In this document: one piece after another, positions 1 through 10,290 of the stretch | How the letters are laid out: the number at the start of each line of letters is the position of its first letter | How positions within the stretch are numbered: the stretch's first letter is position 1 | Source: Camellia lanceoleosa | Taxonomy: Eukaryota > Streptophyta > Magnoliopsida > Ericales > Theaceae | Length of the DNA: 64,000 nucleotides | NCBI GenBank assembly: GCA_025200525.1 | Contig: CM045762.1 | Coordinates: forward strand, 83,171,893 to 83,235,892 | Reading direction: 5' to 3' | The notes under the pieces: generated by a model | What the model saw: the letters and a program-made list of their open reading frames with translations, nothing else | Database searches by the model: none | Told to the model about the DNA's origin: nothing | Position numbers and translations under genes: made by a program

Positions 1-91
1 CATCCATTGCATCTCCATTGCCAAGAATACTGTTGCGATAGCAGTACGAAAAAAAAAAAAGAAAGAAAAAAAGAAAGAGAGAAAATTTTTA

Positions 92-490
92 TTTTTGGCC
101 AACTTTCAAAGCTTCGACGGCAGGAAAAAAAGAGGCGAAATAAGGCATATGAGGGATGGAATAAAAACTAGGCCATGAGTTGAATCTAACGACGCAAAAA
201 TGGAATGAAACGGAGTTATGACGAAGGAGATACAAGTGCTTGAATATGTGGATTTGAATCTAAAAATTTTACTTAAAGTGATAAAAATCTTATTTTTGGC
301 TAACTTTTAGAGCTCCGACGACAAGTAAAAAGATATGGAGCAAGGCGTATACAGAGTAAAATGAAAACAAGGCCATGATGTGAATCCAACGACACAAAAA
401 TGAGGCGAAACTGAGTTACGACGAGGGATATACAAGTGATTGAACATGTGAGTTTGAATATGAAATTCTACCTAGATTTTCGTTAATTTA
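92..490. repeat. tandem dimer of a ~200-bp unit
   Basis: Two diverged copies of a roughly 200-bp unit lie head to tail. The first begins with atttttggccaactttcaaa near 92 and the second with atttttggctaacttttaga near 292. Both go on through a shared aaggccatga-type block and a tacaagtg(a/c)ttgaa block. No coding potential is visible. It is probably a remnant of an older repeat. Confidence 0.6.
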
Positions 491-599
491 ATATGACGAA
501 GATGGATGGAGGGGCCAGATTGAAACACGGATGAAACTCTAGGATTTAATTTGTCAAAATTGAAATTCTGGGGTTTAAATTGAAAAACACGTGACACCT

Positions 600-960
600 T
601 GGGTTTTTTTTTTTAATGTAATTAACCCGATTTTTTTATTTTATTTATATACATACCATATATACATATACGGATACATATATATATATATATATCTTCT
701 CCATTGTTTTTGTCTCTCTCTTCACATCGTTCATCTTCTTAGAATGTTGTGTTTGGCGCGTAATTTCAACAGTCATTGTGCCTAACCAACAATAGTTGGA
801 CGGACCTCGATTTCTCAAAGATTGCCTCGGCATTCCCTCTTTGGCTTCTTATTCTCTTCTATCTTCTTCTTAACTGAGGCTTGTGAGAGAGACATAGTAG
901 AAATTTGCAAAACAAACTGTCTCTGCTATTACTCTGCAAACTCTTTTTTTGGCATTATTT
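600..960 (+). other. CT-rich leader-like stretch after a TA microsatellite
   Basis: A short TA tract at about 678-695 is followed by pyrimidine-rich DNA (tcttctcc, tctctctcttc, tcttctatcttcttc) that runs up to the ATG at 970. The composition is like a plant 5' leader. No clear TATA box can be picked because the whole tract is TA-rich. Inference only. Confidence 0.25.
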
Positions 961-969
961 TCCTCTAAC

Positions 970-1215
970 ATGGCCTCATCTTGTCATCCTCTCACGCTTT
1001 TCCCTGACCTTAGCGATTCCCTAATCGAGATTGCTAACATCAACTCCTCTGAGCCTCAACAGAATGCTTCTACCCATGCCCCTGTTTTTAGTTTTCCTGA
1101 GATGTCAGTCAAGCAACTGATGGCAGTGCAGTGTGACATTTATGCCAACCATTACACATTGAAGTCCTGTGTGGAGATTGTGAATGCAGTCTCCAATTTG
1201 TCCCGTCGGCTATAG
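970..1215 (+). CDS. small unidentified ORF (81 codons), possible exon
   Basis: The ATG at 970 opens an 81-codon frame that ends in TAG at 1213-1215. The product begins MASSCHPLTLFPDLSDSL and has a mixed, non-repetitive composition, unlike the low-complexity frames nearby. A CT-rich leader precedes it. No motif or family is recognised. The stop is only 22 bases before the end of the old solo LTR at 1238, so the frame could be a short gene, or a first exon whose downstream part was separated by about 20 kb of inserted transposons. A chance ORF cannot be excluded. Confidence 0.3.
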   Translation: MASSCHPLTLFPDLSDSLIEIANINSSEPQQNASTHAPVFSFPEMSVKQLMAVQCDIYANHYTLKSCVEIVNAVSNLSRRL

Positions 1216-1754
1216 AATAGGACAAATGAGTTACATCTGTTAAACGCACAACCCGGGGGTTACCCATGCACTTTAAATAGTCGGACCCTCGATCTCTTTG
1301 ATCTAATCTCATGAGTGCAATGTGAAACATAGATAAAAGTCCAAATCCGACAACTTTTATAGAAAATCTATTTTATTGCAAAACCTTTGCTAGAAATGGA
1401 CTGTATCACTAGATCTTAGAGTCGCCATTTAATATTTTAGAAAATTAGGAAACCCGTGACTTGTGCCAAGGCCACTATTCATCATAACCAAAGATATCTC
1501 GGTTCGGAACCTTAGATATGTGTAGACATCCCATTTTGACCGGTTTTAAGACTTACGTGCTTTCTTTTGAACACCCGATGATGAAAATTAGAATGTGCTA
1601 TTTTAGAAATTTCTCATCAGAAAAATCACATTTAAGCTTTAATTCCAACCTTAAACCCATTTTGGCTAAATTATTTTAGACCTATCAAAAAATATTTTAT
1701 TGAATCTTTTCTTTTCCAAAAAATTTAATAGTTTTGGAAAATCAGCTCTCACAC

Positions 1755-1862
1755 TGCATGGCAAGCTACATGGTTTTGAGATACCACATGGCAAGCCATG
1801 CGTTTTTTAAAAATACCACATGGTTAGTCATGTGTTTTGAGTGTTTGAGAATTCTATAAATA
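1755..1862 (+). promoter_or_regulatory. LTR promoter: CATGG motif repeats and TATA box
   Basis: Three related blocks containing CATGGCAAGC or CACATGGTTAG (near 1757, 1785 and 1817) lie just before a TATA-like ctataaatacc at 1854-1863. The block at 1788-1801 (catggcaagccatg) is itself a near palindrome. It lies about 330 bp from the LTR start, as expected for a U3/R boundary. Confidence 0.4.
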
Positions 1863-2280
1863 CCACATCATTTTGTTGTTAAGGAAAAAAAAAATTTTGG
1901 AGAAAGAAAATTTTGTTTCAAAAAAGGAGAAAAAAATGAGAGAAAATTTTGGAAAAATAATTTTTATTTAAACAAATCTTGAACATTTCTATCCATTGAT
2001 ATATATACCACCCAAAAATTCCATTAAAGCTAAAACTTACAATTTCTTACTGAAATCTCAAAGCATACTCCATAAATGTGAGGTTGTCAGAAAGAAAGTT
2101 TGGTAATCAGAAAATTCATCTTTTCCTCCAAAGGTGAGTTTTTTGCACTTTTCTCATTTATTTTTGTTTTTATTTCTCTTGTTTTAAAATATATAATACA
2201 ACATAGTAGAAATTATTGGTTGATTTATTTGATGTAATTTTTTTATTATTTTACATTTTTTTATTGTTTTAAATATGTAA

Positions 2281-2440
2281 TTTTTATTTTATTGTAATAA
2301 TAATGTAAATAATATAATAATATATTAATTATATTATATTGTATATTATTATACTATAATAATAATATATGTTTTCCATGCAGTGGTGGATGAAACCACC
2401 ACACACACTTCTCTCAGATATTTGTATGCATGTATGTATG

Positions 2441-2475
<35 letters not shown>
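2281..2475. repeat. AT-rich tract with (ATT)n microsatellite
   Basis: Almost pure A/T sequence at 2281-2370, then an ATT/TTA trinucleotide run at about 2440-2474. No gene is visible between the TATA box near 1860 and the Tat element at 2781. Confidence 0.7.
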
Positions 2476-2476
<1 letters not shown>

Positions 2477-2775
2477 GGATGAAACCCCTGCTTGTTTCTA
2501 TCCCTTTCATTTACTCATTTTCCATATTTGTAAATAAGTATCATATTTTATTCTTCATCATATTTATGTTTTACATTCATATTTCATGCATTCAAATTCG
2601 GCTCATTTACATAAGTGGGTTTAATCAATTTCTATGTGATTTTATGCACTACCCCATGTCTTGAGATAATTCACATGTCCTGTATTAGTAACCAATTTTT
2701 TAGTTGCATTTTTTGTGTATGTGTTGCATTAGAATCTTGAATCTAGGATCATGCATGTTTTTCTAACTTTATTTT

Positions 2776-2780
2776 GTATC
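2776..2780. repeat. target site duplication GTATC (left)
   Basis: GTATC directly precedes the left LTR and is repeated at 14419-14423 directly after the right LTR. A 5-bp TSD is normal for Ty3/gypsy integrases and fixes both element borders. Confidence 0.95.
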
Positions 2781-3539
2781 TGTACGGGAAAGAAATACAC
2801 CTCCTCGTATAATCCTGTTGATCAAGTCTGCGTTCCTCTGTACGTCGTTGTTCTACTACCTGTAAACACAAACGTGAGCTGGCTGGCGGGTGTGTGCCGG
2901 AAACCTCTCCGATGCCTAAGTCAGTAAGCAAGACAAGAAAGCCAAAAGCTCTATGTATTCAGGGAGCAAAAGTTGTATTACCCTTCCAAAGGTGATATTA
3001 GTGAGCTTATATAGGTTTTGCGTGGCACAATCCTAGTAGGACTCTTATTCCTCCATGTGCAGAGTCCTACCAGGATTACTCCTCCTTGCGTAGAGTCCTC
3101 CTTGGATTCATACTCCTGGAAGACAATGCTTATCCTCCAACACCCCCCTCACTGCTTAAACCAAGTGAGATGGTTCTTCCCATAGCCGGACTACTTCAGG
3201 ACCGGAGTAACATTGCCGCACTGAATAGGCAAGTCTGGCCGAACCAACCCTTAGTTCGGCTCTCCCATTCCTTACTTCTACTCCGGTTTCACATGCCAAG
3301 ACCGGACTATCCATAGAAGCGTCCGACCGAACTACCATAAACGGTCTAGAAGATGTTACTCTTGTATTCCGGTTTAGAAGACGTAACCGGACTAACCAAA
3401 AACTGGGCTACACCGTACTCATCAATAAACCGGACTACAGCAATACTCCTTAGACCGGAGTACACACTACAGTCACGTTTGGGCTTACCTCGGTCCAACT
3501 CCAGCTCGGCCCAATTTATTAATATAAATTACCCTCTCA
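2781..3539 (-). repeat. 3' LTR of the Tat element
   Basis: Length 759 bp, about 98.7% identical to 13660-14418. On the minus strand U3 runs from 3539 down to the TATA box at 3005-3015. The U3 part (3186-3462) holds nine exact copies of the octamer class CCGRRSTA on either strand. The tract at 3541-3556 just outside it is the polypurine tract. Confidence 0.95.
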
Positions 3540-3540
3540 A

Positions 3541-3556
3541 TTGCCCCTTAATTCCA
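3541..3556 (-). other. polypurine tract next to the 3' LTR
   Basis: On the minus strand the bases next to the LTR start read ggaattaaggggcaat, a purine-rich run immediately upstream of TGAGAGGG. This is where plus-strand cDNA synthesis would be primed. Confidence 0.6.
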
Positions 3557-3749
3557 TCTGCAAAGCATGATTGGGATTACATGTCTATGAACCGAACTAA
3601 AATTTTAGCTTATCCAGCCGAGCTACAATCCTTTAGCTATTCCGGCCGAGCTGAAAACCTTTTTAACTTTTCTAGCCGAGCTAAGTTTAAGCCGAGCTAA
3701 GCACGTCCGGCCAAACGTCTCTTCAGTCACAACAACTGAAGCGTTCCAC

Positions 3750-4683
3750 ATTCCAATGTCACGTGGCAAGCCCCTATTGGCCATTCACAGCTGTTGCGCC
3801 GCCCTCGTACTTCGCAATTTTTGAACAGTTCCCGCCTTAGGGCTTCTTACCAAAACAAGAAAACCCTTTCATTTTTCAAATCATTCACCAAACTATTCAC
3901 TTCCCTCTCACTCTCTTCGAATCCTCCAACCTCTGAGCTTTCTGAGTTCGTGATCTTCATTACTGCTTGTTGCTATCACCTCCAGTTTCTTCCTTTCCAT
4001 CTGGTAAGCATCTCAAATCTGTTTGGTTTTTTGCATTTGTATACTCTTCAACCCATAGCTTCTTATTTCTATTTTTGAAAAACACCTTTCTGCTTCCATA
4101 TGCGTTGTTTCTGAAAAACTTAGCCATAGAACATATGAATGCACACAATAAACCTGTAGAATACCGATTTTGATCCAAAATCACGAAGCAACCGAAATAG
4201 GACACTGTTTTTGGCATACACGAAGACTTAGGTAAACTGGAACCGAACTACCACTTGCACTTATCACAGTAGTTTCATTAGGCAACCGTCGTATTCATAG
4301 TAGCCGAAGTAAAAACCCACCGAACTAGTAACCTTAGTACTTGACCGAGCTAAGCTTTCAGGGGCTAAGCCAGCATTCTAAGTTTCTAAACCGAACTCAG
4401 AAAGCTGCCCCTTAATGCCAACCGGAGTAACAGAAACCATAGGCAGAACCGAGATAATAAGTACCTTGAAAAACCCGAGGTAGGTCCTCCAATACACTCC
4501 GTAGCCGAAGTAAGAATTCCCTTTCTTGCTTTATTTCTATAGCACGGTCCACTGATCTGTGCTTAACCCTTTGTTTTCCACTTTGCAGACTTAGGTTGTC
4601 CAGGCACTCCTTCTGGGCACTCAATTGAGCTCCTGAGCACACTTTCTCAGCCCGAGCTAATTTATTTGTAAATTATACCATAA
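3750..4683 (+). promoter_or_regulatory. promoter and leader region of the antisense gene
   Basis: A G-box CACGTGG (3761-3767) and an inverted CCAAT box (attgg, 3776-3780) come before a pyrimidine-rich leader (about 3860-4000). A good splice donor lies in ctggtaagc at about 4002 and a good acceptor in ctttgcag near 4588, suggesting a non-coding first exon and a 5' leader intron of about 590 bp before the ATG at 4684. The suggested intron and flanks carry eleven CCGRRSTA octamers (3593-4653). Splicing is inferred from sequence only. Confidence 0.45.
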
Positions 4684-5199
4684 ATGGGGAAGTACAGATT
4701 TTTGGTAGAATCCCCAGGAGGCCTAGCCGAGTTCAGAAAGGATTACAATATACCAACCGATGTAAACCTCACCCTAGCCGAACCAGATGTAGATCCATGG
4801 GGCAACCCAGGCTTTGTCCCTTTCACCATTCAATCAATAATAGAGACCAGACTACGATTTATTCCCGACCTTTAATCATGAAGTTTCTTAGGCAGACCAG
4901 ACTATGCCCAACCCAACTTTCCACCAACACCTACCATATAATAATGGGCATAGACGCCCTAAACCGCCAGACCAGTCTAAACCTCGGCTTAGCCGAAATA
5001 TTACACCAATACTCCATAGGATCCAAAGACGAAGGCTGGTGCTATTATTTGAGAATACGCCGTGGCCGAGAGAAAATAATCAAGAACACACCGGACAAAG
5101 ATTTAAATGATGACGATTATTTCTGGGTGTCTGGAAACTTTGAGGACCACCAGGCCCAGATCCCAGGTGGAAGCATAAACTGGAACAAAGGGATCCCCG

Positions 5200-5294
5200 G
5201 TATACTTACTTCGGTTTCAATGCACTCTTTTTTTTTTTACTCCGGTTTCTACTCTGGACCGGACTAACACTTGCTATTTTTTTTCCTTTTGCAG
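5200..5294 (+). other. intron of the antisense gene
   Basis: GT at 5200-5201 (ccccg/gtatac) and a polypyrimidine tract ending in gcag at 5291-5294. Removing these 95 bases keeps the frame: g + at gives Asp, followed by KAHLLSNYGHPNLG. CCGRRSTA-class octamers occur inside it (near 5209, 5239 and 5258). Confidence 0.6.
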
Positions 5295-5970
5295 ATAAAG
5301 CCCATCTCCTTTCAAACTACGGGCACCCCAACCTCGGTCTCCTGCGCGCCGCACTAAGAGTTAAGGAGAGAAGTTGGGCAAAGCTTCTAGACTTCGAACC
5401 GACATACCGTTATACCGGTCGCCGAAAAGCGAGGGTAACAGACTTCCTTCTTGAAGAAGCTCCAGAACCGGACCCTTCCCTGCCTCAGATCAACCTTGTT
5501 CCACTCACAGCCGAGCAAGAAATGGCTAAGAAGAACAGATTGAAGGCCCTCCTAACCGCAACAACTCCAGCCGAAGTACAAGCAACCGGTAGTGCATCGA
5601 GACCGTGGTGGCACTCCCATCTCAACGGCCGTCTTCATCACGTCCAAGCAAACGCGCCCGGACTAGCCAAACCGAGCCGCGTCTTACTGATGAAGATGAG
5701 ACTGTCCCTCCACCAAGTCCTCCACCAAGCCCTCAGCCGAGCCTCCAACCGAAACCCACCGACCGAACTACTTCCCCCAAGTGGACTCCCGTACTCACCT
5801 TCAATGACCGAGACATCACCGCGTCTGATTCGGTGGTCTCAGAGAAGGACCATCTGATGGCTTTCAATTTGGCCAAGGGTGTGTGCCTCCCCAAAGACAT
5901 GGAGCACCACTACAAACAGCTCAACACCGAGCTAAAATCAATCCGTTCCTCCACTAAGTCCATGATCCTG

Positions 5971-6043
5971 GTAAGCAGTATTCCTCTCTATGTAAGATTC
6001 TTTTCCAACTTGGAGTCCGGCTAACGCTACCTCTCCTTTGCAG
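5971..6043 (+). other. intron of the antisense gene
   Basis: The donor gtaagcag follows atgatcctg and the acceptor is cctttgcag/gcc. This 73-base intron is phase 0 and joins the helical segment ending STKSMIL to the coiled coil starting AIQKNQVTHRR. Confidence 0.6.
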
Positions 6044-7008
6044 GCCATCCAGAAAAACCAAGTCACTCACAGGAGGGTCATGGAGCTTAGGAGGAGTACC
6101 AGGGAGGCCATGGCGGAGGCCGAACTAAAAACGGCCGAACTGGAGGAGGCGAGGAAACAATTGGCCGAGCTCCGGGAAGAGAACGGTCGGCTGACCGAGA
6201 TCGCCAATTCGGTGGAGGTCGAGAAGAAAAAAGTTGCCATCGAGGCCAAAGATAGATATCTGCGCATCTTGGCTGCAATTGAGAAGAAGAAAGATGCCGA
6301 AATAAAGCAATTGAAGGGGGAGGTAAAAAAGGCCGAGAAGCGGGGTTTCAAGGAGGCCGAAGACGCCTACACCCTTCAATGCAATGCGGCCAAGGACTTA
6401 TTTTTCAAATGTGGCTGGAGGAGTGCGGTGGAGCGGCTCGGATGTACGTCTGACACCGATGTCTACGATGCTCCGCCGTGTTCTATTCCGGCCTCACTTT
6501 CGCAATATGCCGCCGATCTCCAAAAAGCCTTTCTTGAGGGGTCCGGTGAGGAAGACGATGAGGAGGACTCTGAAGATGAACCAACTTTCACTCCGGCCGA
6601 CAACGAACAACACAACAATCAGGCAGCTCAGTTAGAGCCAGTAGTTGAAGGCGTTACTAACGAGCCACCGGCCGATACCGAGCTACCGATTGATAGCACG
6701 GTCCAAACTGAGCTCCTTCCTCAAACCGAACTCCCAGCAAGCACCGGTCTCCCAACAAATGCTGAGGATGAATTTGACGCCGAACTAGACGCACTTCTTC
6801 AATGATTGTTTTCTTTCTTTTCTGTTGTATTTGAACTTTTTTGTAACCGGGCTGTGACCCCTTAAATGTACTTGTTCTGTGCTTCAATGAAAAAATCTTT
6901 CTTCAATTCTTGTTTCGGTTTTGTATATGTATGCCTTCATTTGCAATGAATTTTTTCCATAAACTTATTTGCACAACTGTGATCTCGGTTTTAGCTATCT
7001 AACTTACT

Positions 7009-7480
7009 AGCCAACCACTCTTCAGCCGATATAACTTACTTCGGCTGAAGAGTAGAAAGAGTTGGTTTAATCCAGCCAACCACTCTTCAGCCATAAACTT
7101 ACTTTGGCTGAAGAGTACAAGGAGTTGGTTTAATCCAGCCAACCACTCTTCAGCCATACACTTACTTCGGCTGAAGAGTACAAGGAGTTGGTTTAATCCA
7201 GCCAACCACTCTTCAGCCATACACTTACTTCGGCTGAAGAGTACAAAGTGTTGGTTTAATCCAGCCAACCACTCTTCAGCCATAAACTTACTTCGGCTGA
7301 AGAGTACAAAGTGTTGGTTTAATCTAGCCAACCACTCTTCAGCCATGAACTTACTTCGGCTGAAGAGTACAAAGAGTTGGTTTAATCCAGCCAACCACCA
7401 CTCTTCAGCCATACACTTACTTCGACTGAAGAGTACAGAGTGTTGGTTTAATCCAGCCAACCTCTAGGTTGGTTTTTCCA
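7009..7480. repeat. seven-copy 62-65 bp tandem hairpin array
   Basis: About seven units, each with an inverted repeat ctcttcagcc ... ggctgaagag (10-bp stem) inside an outer aacca ... ttggtt pairing, so each unit can fold into a long hairpin. The array lies between the 3' end of the antisense gene (6805) and the end of pol (7709), where the two transcription units converge. Five units carry TACTTCGG, the complement of CCGAAGTA. Ogre/Tat elements are known to carry variable tandem repeats in the 3' untranslated region, which fits this position. Confidence 0.9.
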
Positions 7481-7708
7481 GCCAACCTAGAATATAGTGT
7501 TTGGTTATTCCGACCAAACGTCCCGCAGCCTGGATCCTTATCCTGGGCTTAGGAGGGGTCATAGTTGGTTTAATCCGGACAACTATGTTTACAATGCTAC
7601 TAACTTACAAAAGTGACTTTCTACAAAAACAAATATGCTAAAAAAGAATCGATTTGTTTTATTGATGAAGTGAAAAATTACATATACTTAAAGAGAGAAA
7701 AGGAAAAG

Positions 7709-8060
7709 CTAAAAGTAAAATAACTTAAGATTGGTAGTGTTCCATGGCCTAGGAATTGCTTTGCCGTCCTCATCTTCCAAGTGGTATGCCCCTTTTCCTG
7801 CTAATCCGACCACTTTGTAAGGACCTTCCCAGTTAGGCCCTAACTTGCCGTCTCCTGGGACCAATGTGTTGCCCATAACTTTGCGAAGTACCCAATCGCC
7901 GATCTTGAATTGTCTCGGATGCACTGTTTTGTTATACTTCCTAGATAGTTCTTGTTGGTAGGCGGCGATGTGAACCAATGCCTTTTCTCTTCTTTCTTCT
8001 GCCAAGTCAAGTTCTAATGCGATGGCTTCACCATTTAGGTCTGGATCAAAATTTCGCTCC
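7709..8060 (-). pseudogene. integrase C-terminal part of Tat pol (frameshifted)
   Basis: On the minus strand the frame continues the integrase after a frame change near 8050. It reads from about ALELDLAEERREKALVHIAA through GDWVLRK and GPYKVVGLAGKGAYHL and ends in NLKLFYF with a stop at 7709. The GDWVLRKV...GKLGPNWEGPY block is the usual C-terminal DNA-binding segment of plant Ty3/gypsy integrases. The upstream frame runs out at 8035 with unrelated residues, so a small indel separated the two parts. Confidence 0.85.
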
Positions 8061-10290
8061 GGATTGTGGGGAGTCCGACTTCTAATGGGATGACTGCTTC
8101 CATGCCATAGGCTAAGGAGAATGGAGTTTCTCCTGTTGACCGCCGTGGTGTGGTGCGATAAGCCCATAAAACATGAGGGAGCTCTTCTGCCCACTTGCCT
8201 TTGGCTTTCTCCAACCTTTTCTTCAATCCGTCCAACACTACCTTGTTTGAAGCCTCGGCTTGACCGTTTGCTTGGGGATACGCCGGTGTAGAATTGTAGA
8301 ATTCTATCTTGTATTCTTCGCAAAAGCCTCTGAAAATTCTGCCGTCAAACTGAGTACCATTGTCTGAAATCAGTGCTTTTGGTATGCCAAAGCGAGTAAT
8401 GATGTTCTGCCAAACAAACTTCTTCACATCTTTTTCCTTGATTGACGCCAAGGCTTCAGCTTCCACCCACTTTGTGAAGTAGTCTGTTGCCGCAAGAAAG
8501 AATTTCCTGTTGCCTGGTGCTGTTGGAAGTGGACCTACTATGTCTAAGCCCCACATTGCAAAAGGCCATGGACTAGTCAAAGGTAGGAGTTCTCTGGCAG
8601 GTTGGTGTATTTGGTGCGCAAACTTTTGACACTTTTCGCATTTTTTGACATACTTTTCTGAATCTGCTTGCATGTATGGCCACCAGTATCCTTGTGAAAT
8701 AGCTCGGTATGCCAATGATCTTCCTCCTTGATGGTTGCCACATACCCCCTCATGTATTTCGAACAGGAATGCTTCCACCTTGCTGGGGTGGACACACTTT
8801 AAGTAAGGTCCTGAGAACGACTTCTTGTAAAATGCCAAGGATGGAGAGAGCCAAAATCGCTGTGACTTCGCTCTTATTTTGTTGGCTTCTTTCTTTTCTT
8901 CTGGGAGGGTGCCGTCCTTTAGAAATAGTATGATGGGATCCATCCAAGAAGGACCTAACTCTGCACAACATACCTCTTCAGCTTCTGGGTCTTCAATGCT
9001 TGGTCTAGGTAGATAGTCGATTAGCAGTGGGTGAGGAACGGAGGTGTCTGCCATTGAGGCAAAGCCTGCGAGTTCGTCTGCTCTGCTGTTTTCCTCTCTG
9101 CCGATCTGTTCTATTCTCATTACTTCGAACTTCTTTATCTCTGTTCTAACCAAGTCTTGGTACTTAGCCATCCTATCATCCTTTGCCTCATAGTCGCCAG
9201 ATATTTGGTTTACCACCAGCTGCGAGTCGTTGTAAACCATTAGCTCGGTGGCCTTCATGTAGAAGGCCGACTTGAGACCGGCTAGAAGCGCTTCATACTC
9301 TGCTTCATTATTTGATGCTGGGAAGCCCAGGTTGATTGCCTGCTCCACTACTAGGCCGTCTGGAGAGATGAGGACTATGCCAAGTCCTGCTCCATGCCTA
9401 TTGGATGCTCCATCCACGAAGAGCTTCCATATCTCTCCAACGAACAACTTCCAGCAGGTGGAGGGATCAGATGATGTCTTGGGATCTTCCACGTTGCTGG
9501 TGGCTTCTTCAGAGTTGATGCTTGTTGTCTGCCCCTTGTTCTTTGTTTGCACCAAGTCTTTGTTTGTTGGTGAGTCCTGACTTGGTGTAGCATGGTTCAC
9601 TTCTTCCTCCCTTTCTTTACTCTGGTCCGCCTTGGGGCCTGACTGAGTAACCAGTACTAGGGGTTGCGTTATTCCGACGTCAACTTCCATTCCTAGTTCG
9701 GCTGTTTCAGTCAGGTCGACTGGGCAGATGTGATGACTTCCAGGGGTGAACTCTGCGACAAAATCTGCTAGTGCTTGAGCCTTTATTGTGGTTCTGGGTT
9801 GGAACTTGATGTCGTACTGTCCCAATTCTACTGCCCACTTCAGAATTCGCCCAGAAAAGTTCGCCCTTTCAAATAAAGCCTTGAGTGGGAAGGCTGTGAG
9901 AACAACTATGGTGTAGGCGTGAAAGTAATGCGACGATTTCCTTGAAGCCATCATCAAGGCCAATGCCAGTTTCTCCAGTGGCAAGTACCTTGTTTCGGCG
10001 CCTAGTAACGTCTTGCTGACATAATAGATGGGCAAGTGTTGGATTCCTTCTGCTCGAACCAACACTGCACTTATCGCGTGCTGGGAGACTGCCAAGTAGA
10101 GGAAGAGTTCTTCTCCAGGTATTGGGGTGACTAGTAGTGGTGGAGAAGACATGTATTCCTTCAAACTCTCCAGAGCTCGGTCGCATTCTTCATCCCACTC
10201 GAACTTAGCTTTTAATGAAAGAATGGGCCTTAATCTGTCGAAGACCGGTGATGAATCGGTTAAGTCTTTGTTGCCATGCGGTGAGATCTT
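8035..10290 (-). pseudogene. Tat pol: RNase H, second RNase H and integrase core
   Basis: A 709-codon frame (from 10164) that can be extended upstream to about 10290 without stops. In order: the RT-linked gypsy RNase H ([16 protein letters not shown] ... [15 protein letters not shown]); a spacer; a second RNase H of the plant 'archaeal' type ([50 protein letters not shown]); the integrase zinc finger (H and H near [13 protein letters not shown], then CEKCQKF); and a catalytic core with D in WGLDIVGP, D in SDNGTQFDG and E in NGQAEASNK. Two RNase H domains are diagnostic for the Tat lineage. Frame changes at both ends separate it from RT and from the integrase C-terminus. Confidence 0.92.

Larger units (their letters stand above)
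4684..6805 (+). pseudogene. antisense spliced extra ORF of the Tat element (putative gypsy-type transposon family)
   Basis: A plus-strand gene opposite to gag-pol, in three coding pieces: 4684-5199, 5295-5970 and 6044-6805. The joints have good plant splice sites: g/gtatac with ttgcag/at, and ctg/gtaagc with ttgcag/gc. It starts MGKYRFLVESPGG. The middle exon includes LLRAALRVKERSWAKLLDFE and a proline-rich stretch. The last exon is a long charged coiled coil (from about MELRRSTREAMAEAELKTAE) ending in an acidic tail. This layout matches the plant family known as putative gypsy-type transposon (Pfam PF04195, from memory), known as an extra ORF in Tat elements; its function is unknown. Frame changes near 4865 and 5603 break this copy. 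It ends in TGA at 6803. Confidence 0.75.

Noticed and set aside
3156..3700. Small frames in the Tat LTR and just beyond it
   Set aside because: The first lie in the LTR and occur identically in both LTRs; the 115-codon one spans the LTR border. No protein motif.
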